From Globodera rostochiensis (lineage: Eukaryota; Nematoda; Chromadorea; Rhabditida; Heteroderidae), in contig JAEVLN010000054.1 in NCBI GenBank assembly GCA_018350325.1, positions 62,001-126,000 of the forward strand: DNA of 64,000 bases, read 5' to 3'. The notes under the pieces were generated by a model that searched no databases, was not told the origin of the DNA, and was given only the letters and a program-made list of their open reading frames with translations. Below are positions 58,941-64,000 of the stretch, piece after piece (position 1 is the stretch's first letter; every line of letters starts with the position of its first letter). The position numbers and the translations under genes were made by a program.

Positions 58941-60155
58941 TTGGAACTTTGTGACAAAGACGGCGGTAGCGACAGAATATGATAGAAATCTAAGTTTTGT
59001 TATTATGATTTGAGATGTAAATGCGCTATTCTAAACCCCGAACCGAAATTTGACACAAAACTCTAAAAATCATCATTTCACCCGCATCAATTCGTACTAT
59101 TAATGCAAATTGGAGTGGAGCTTTTTGTGGGTCTTGCCAATGCATTAACCAAAAAAAAGTCGTGAATACACAAATAAATGTTCAAAAGTGGCAAAACAAT
59201 GTAAGACAAGTTTTTTATGTATAAGAAATGTTCTGATTTGGAGGGATCGAATCTTCTAAATGCTTTTGTAACTGTGAAAGTATTGCTAGAAAAATAGAAC
59301 AGTTATGATTGCCGATTAGCCGTTAATAGAATAGCTTTTAAGCCTAGGCTTAAGCTTAGGCATAAGCTAGCTTAGCTTTAGGCCTGTGCCTAGGCCCATT
59401 AAAGCTTTTTTTTAATGAGATGACAGATTGTCCGATTTCCCATTAGGTGACCTTCTGTCCGAGAATTGGCATAGGGGCGCGAGGCACGAGATTCGATTCG
59501 TTTTTTGAATCGGCTTTTAGGTGCGTGATGGGTCGTAACAAAAAAGGAAATATGGGAAATGGGATAAGCGGGAGTAGCTAATTTTAAGCGAGAAAAAAAT
59601 GATGACAATTCGAGGAAGTTAAGTCGCCTTTCCTCCACCCATCGCCATAATCATCCGCCACCCCCCCCCCCCCACCGACCAATAGAGAAGAACGAATGAA
59701 TTTATGAGAGACGGGAAAGCAGCAAAAGGAATACACCCCCACAGCAATGCGCTTGCGGGAAAAGCAGCGACAGAATGGAGGAGCAAAGCGAAACAGAGGC
59801 GGCGCAGGCATTGGGGAAATGAATATGGAGAGGACGGACGTGGAAAGTGAGTGAGAGAACAGAACAGAGGGAGTTGGAGGAGGGCAACCGACGGCCCGGC
59901 CACAGAAGGGAAAGTGTAATTTTCGGAAAATGAGCTCAACCCTCTCTTTTTTCCGCCGGTAGCTGCTTCTACATAATTTGTAAGTTAGTGGTGGATTTTT
60001 TGAGCGAGCTCGACTGTAAGTTTTATTAGACCGCAGGCCAGCCTTGATGACTAATTTATTGGTTTTTAAAGAGAAAAAAAAAGGCGCTGCTTGCTACACA
60101 AACACATACGACATGCGCTAATTGTTTTTTAAAAGCTTAGAGCTTCGCATAACAT
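58941..60155. other. Intergenic region, no gene supported
   Basis: It contains AAGCTTAGGC palindromic words at 59335-59400 (TAGGCTTAAGCTTAGGC), a C run at 59660-59672 and biased Pro/Ser ORFs on the minus strand around 59600-59940 that match no family. Confidence 0.45.
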
Positions 60156-60330
60156 CATATTGTCCCATAAGCGAAACCAACCAAAAGGTCCCACAGACAA
60201 AAGGTCCCATAATGAGAAATCGTTCATATTGTCCCATAAGCGAAACCAACCAAAAGGTCCCACAGACAAAAGGTCCCATAATGAGAAATCGTTCATATTG
60301 TCCCATAAGCGAAACCAACCAAAAGGTTCC
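60156..60330 (+). repeat. 69-base tandem repeat, about 2.5 copies
   Basis: CATATTGTCCCATAAGCG begins units at 60156, 60225 and 60294, each exactly 69 bases apart, with AAAGGTCCCACAGAC and AAAGGTCCCATAATGAG inside. The third unit is interrupted by the Mutator-like element at 60337. Period 69 keeps all three frames open, hence the spurious ORFs. Confidence 0.93.
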
Positions 60331-60336
60331 ACGTAC

Positions 60337-61042
60337 GGGAACAGGACGTTTGGGCCCTGCCGTTTGGGCCCCGACGTTTGGGCCCTGCCGTTTGGGCCCC
60401 GCCGTTTGGGCCCCGCCGTTTGGGCCCCGCCGTTTGGGCCCCAAGGACGTTTGGGCCCCAAGGAAACGATATCAGGGCTGCGTCGAAATAAAAAATTTTC
60501 GAAATCAGAATTTTTTTATTTCGGTTTTCGAAATCGAAACAAAAGAAACACAAGGTTCGGCGCAACCCTGATGCATACTGTACATAAGATAAATAAAAAT
60601 ACATAATCGTTTAACACCCTATTTTTTTACGTCAATTATGGTCTACTATTTTTTGCCTAAGCTTAAGCTCGGCTAGCTAGGCCTAAGCCTAAGCCTAAGC
60701 TCAGGGTGGCTTAGGCCTAAGCCTAGCAAACCCCTAAGCCTTGCAATTTTCAGAATTTTTGCGAGGAATTTGTCCACCTTTACCAAATGAACCCCTGAAT
60801 TTCCTGCAAATTTTCGGATTATTGTATTTGAATTATAATTTTTGTAATTTTTGTTATGTATTGTTCATTTGAAAAAAAATTCTGAATAAATAAAAAGTTC
60901 GGCAAGTCCGAATTCCCATTGAGAAACTTTAGGGGGCCCAAACGCCCGGGGCCCAAACGGCGGGGCCCAAACGTCCCCGGGGCCCAAACGGCAGGGCCCA
61001 AACGTCGGGGCCCAAACGGCAGGGCCCAAACGACCCCCACTC
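60337..61042. mobile_element. Mutator-like MITE with TTTGGGCCCC subterminal arrays
   Basis: Eight TTTGGGCCCC units at the left end and seven inverted ones at the right. The ends are GGGAACAGGACG and CGACCCCCACTC. The exact duplication CCACGTAC lies at 60329-60336 and 61043-61050. The internal block 60778-60890 is the inverse of 22795-22900 in the sister element (ATGAACCCCTGAATT, TTGTATTTGAATTATAAT). No coding capacity. Confidence 0.88.
60681..60700 (-). repeat. Interstitial telomere-like repeat
   Basis: Three and a third units of GCCTAA, the complement of the nematode telomere unit TTAGGC, within the Mutator-like element. Two more TTAGGC-type units occur at about 62248-62262. They are too short to be a fused telomere; AAGCCTAAGC palindromic words around them suggest a decayed element with this motif. 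Confidence 0.6.
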
Positions 61043-61145
61043 CCACGTACAGATCCCTTGGTGAAACTGTGGGGTATTTGGTCGAGATGGTAAAGTAGAA
61101 AGCACGTGGATCGACGATGAAAGTCCCGTCATGGGTTGGCGAGAC

Positions 61146-61424
61146 GGGGCGCCGACATTTCGCCCACTAAGCCAAAATACGACATTTCGCCCACGCGACA
61201 TTTTGCCCACTAACCAAAAATACGACATTTTGCCCACGCGATATTTCGCCCACTAAGCTAAAATAGTAATTTCGTCGATAAAGTTCATCGTAGCATAATC
61301 AAATAAAATGTTAGAAGATAAAAAAAGGAAAGATTCCCGTCAATTTCAGAAAGTGTCGCGTGGGCGAAATATCGTATTTTTGCTTAGTGGGCGAAATGTC
61401 GCGTGGGCGAAATGTCATCCTGCC
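61146..61424. mobile_element. Short element with GACATTTCGCCCAC array
   Basis: Repeated GACATTTCGCCCAC units at the left are inverted (GTGGGCGAAATGTC) at the right. The imperfect ends are GGGGCGCCGACATTTC and GAAATGTCATCCTGCC. The exact duplication GGCGAGAC lies at 61138-61145 and 61425-61432. Architecture (imperfect tip, then motif array, 8-bp duplication) is the same as in the TTTGGGC elements. Confidence 0.82.
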
Positions 61425-61432
61425 GGCGAGAC

Positions 61433-64000
61433 ATCTGACTTTAGCCTACTCGGCGAAATGTCCGTTCGACGATTTGACGTCATACCGACTCAGACAAAAT
61501 AACAAAAGAGGCTCAATTAGCCTGTTTGTTTTCATCCAAAAAAACAAACGAAAGTCCAAACCGATGCTTCCTATTGGTCAATTTTACTGCTTTCATTGGC
61601 ATTTATTTGTATGAAGAAATTTATTAAGAAAAAAAACATAATAAGCGGTTGTATTGAAGGACGTAAAGTGAATGAACAGTAATTTTAGGAGGCGCGCGGG
61701 CGGGCGGGCGGCTGACGATGAATTTGTTGGGTTGGGGGGGGGCACAGAAATAGGCCTAAGAAAGATGGAATTGGAACAACGCAACGACAGAGGCCGGGGC
61801 TGGCAGCATCAGCACACAGAAGGGGAGGGGGGGGGGGGGGGAAAATTGTCAAATAAAATGGTGACGGACGGACGAAATGGGCCCGGACCGAGCCGCCGAC
61901 AGTCGACGGGCGGGGGGAAGAGCGAAGAGAAGAGATTATAAGGGATGTGAAAATTCATGTGAGCGATGGAAGTGGCGGGGGGGGGGCGGGGGGTTTTGTG
62001 TTTTCGGCTGCACACCGATCACAAGAATTGGTCCTAAAATAGGGACAACGCCGGCGCCTAAAAGGCGGCGCCGGCGGCAGAAACAGAAAATTTTTTGCTT
62101 TAAAATTCGAACGCGCAATAAATGAAAATCCCACGCGCTAAACCAAAAATGGTAACGCCTTGGGCTTCCGCAAATAAACCCCAGAGGCATTTCTGGATGC
62201 CATCAAAAAATGTTTGGAAACTTCGGCATAAGGCCGAAAATTTCCTTAGGCTTAGGCTTAAACAAATAAAAAAAAACTTGCTTTTTGACTTAAACTTCCC
62301 CGAATCCGGCTCAAATATAGCGACAGAGATTGACCAAAAAGAGACCAAAGTTGGCTGCTACTTCCACCGCAACTGCATTTTCTATAATTCTTTCTTTTTT
62401 ACGATTTAAAGAGTTTCCCAAGGTTTACAAATTTTGAGTCATTTGCCGGAATTTTGGGACAATGACAACGCGAGGGGAGGGAGGGGGGAGGGAGATAAGA
62501 AAGAATGTGCTTGCTGCTTGCTTTTTTTGCCACCTACGGACAGATGGATTGATGGGGGGGGGCAGAGGCAAAAAGGTGATGGAATTTGGAGGGATTGGGG
62601 GGGGGGGAGGCTCAGCCGGCGGGTCGACTAACTAAACTAACTGCCTGCTGCTGCTGCCCGTCGCCTTCGCCTCGGGGGCGACGGCCTCGACGACTTCAAT
62701 CCGTCGTCGTCGTCAGCTCCGCCCTCTGCCCGCGCCGCGTGTGCTCGTGCAGCGACGGAGGCCGTCGATACTTTTGGGTGCAGCAGAAATGGCAGCGATG
62801 GGATGGGATGGGGGCGGAGGGGGGGGGGAGATTGGCTGCTTCGGGGCTTCTTCCTTCCCCGCCCGCCCATTTGAGTCCCACGCGCGGCGTTTAGAATTCA
62901 GACAATTTTCTGAGATTGTCTTACAAATTGGTCCATTTGTTTAGGTGGGGGTTAGCAATAGGCCGTAAGTTATGTGAATAAAAATCTCTCAAATTTGTCG
63001 GCGCACCGCCCGTCCCATTCTCCCGCATTTGTCCTTCCCCCGCTCCCACCCCCACCAATTCTCCTTTCTTTTCCCGCACAGCTTTCTTCTTTCTGTTGCT
63101 GCTCCAACTGGATGGGTTGGGGAGAGAGAGAAGAGAACTGAAGGAGAGGGAGAGGAGGAACTGGTTCTTTCGCATTTGCTATTCTCCCGCCCGTCCGTCC
63201 GTTGAGAGTCCGCTCGCCCGCCTCTTCCTCTCCCCTGAGGGGGAACGACCGTCGTCTGGGCCAATCGATGGTTGGCCGTCGCGAGCGGCTGGAGGGGGCG
63301 AAGGGGGGGGGGGGGAAATTTAACCGGATTCCGGACACTTTGGCAAAGAATCCGAAAATTTTCACAAAAATCGGCGGATTTTTCGTTCGGATCAGTTTTC
63401 CAGACATTAACGTTTGAAGTCTTTTAAACTGTGTATTAAAGAAAGTGGAAATTTAATAAATTATTATTTGCAATAAATATTTTCAATGTTTGAAATTGTC
63501 GGGATTTTCAGACATTTTTGGGATCCGGAATTCCGGTTTCCGGACAGGAATTGTTCGGCTGAAGAGGGCAACCAACCAAACACCCTTTTCTTGCCGACCA
63601 TATCACACAAATGAATGAATGAAAATGAAATGACATGACACATTATCGACCGGTGGTCCCCCCGGCGGCGGTGCCGGCCGAGGACCACCGCCCACCCGCC
63701 ATAATGACGCAACTGCTGCTGGTTGTGTGTGTTATGTCATAAGAGCGAAAGGCAATTGCTGTTTATTATGGTGGTGGTGGTCGTATTGACGGTATTGAGA
63801 AGGGTGGAGGGTTCAGAGTTCAGAGACCAATCAGGTGCCGTGGATTCTTCCGGGTGATCCTATTTTTGAGTTACGCAAGTCGAATTGGACACATTCACTT
63901 GGTTCATCCAAATGTGTGCCATAATCGTTCGTCCTCAAAACAAAACCTATACAATCGCCGACAATTCCCTTTATTTGTAAAATTCAGGCTTTTTTGAACC
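61433..64000. other. Low-complexity right end of the window
   Basis: No exon can be supported. G runs at 61736, 61826-61840, 61976-61990, 62557, 62598-62606, 62818-62829 and 63305-63316, CT/GA-rich stretches and Ser/Pro/Arg-biased ORFs on both strands are present. It could be promoter or 5' UTR DNA of a gene beyond the right edge. Confidence 0.45.

Noticed and set aside
62586..63407. Arg/Ser/Pro-rich frames of 100-145 codons at the right end
   Set aside because: Biased composition on both strands, poly-G interruptions and no recognisable motif; more likely promoter or UTR-like DNA.

Overview
The window looks like nuclear DNA of a nematode, most likely a plant-parasitic tylenchid of the cyst-nematode type. 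The signs are short-intron genes whose proteins align best with nematode or animal orthologues (essential myosin light chain, TOM7, TMX2, SRP19, RAD23, TIM13), short runs of the nematode telomere unit TTAGGC, and several GC-AG introns, which I recall being frequent in Globodera. The lineage is an inference, because no rRNA or mitochondrial marker is present. Most conserved genes below were rebuilt exon by exon by matching splice sites, reading phase and family alignment.

Layout, left to right. 0-10 kb is gene-rich: a coiled-coil protein running off the left edge (-), a CD2BP2/Lin1-like spliceosomal protein (+), TOM7 (+), TMX2 (+), an essential myosin light chain (-) and SRP19 (-). 10-23.5 kb is a transposon nursery: hAT-type non-autonomous elements, a two-gene PIF/Harbinger element, fold-back repeats, a broken TMX2 duplication and a Mutator-like element with a FLYWCH remnant. 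23.5-26.9 kb is gene-poor and full of G/C homopolymer runs. 27.6-32.8 kb holds an unrecognised Ser/Thr/Gln-rich gene (+) with a 1.5 kb hAT in an intron. 35.5-38.5 kb holds a leucine-rich-repeat membrane protein (+), followed by a hAT nested in a hAT. 40.8-44.7 kb is a KH-domain RNA-binding protein of the IGF2BP/IMP type (-). 45-51.9 kb is again mobile DNA: a Helitron remnant (helicase and RPA-like genes, -) interrupted by a Harbinger deletion derivative, then a frameshifted MULE transposase (+). 52.6-59 kb carries RAD23 (-), TIM13 (+) and a zinc-finger protein joining a RanBP2-type finger to an AN1 finger (-). The last 5 kb holds two more subterminal-array elements and low-complexity DNA.

The host genes are mostly housekeeping: protein targeting (SRP19, TOM7, TIM13), ER redox/thioredoxin-like (TMX2), splicing (CD2BP2), proteasome delivery (RAD23, AN1 protein) and mRNA regulation (KH protein). 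They show no operon-like spacing except CD2BP2-TOM7-TMX2, which lie head to tail on the same strand within 4.5 kb. The most striking non-gene signal is a collection of short elements. Most have CAGGG-type or imperfect ends and are flanked by an exact 8-bp target duplication read directly from the sequence. Most are packed with a short motif array private to that element.
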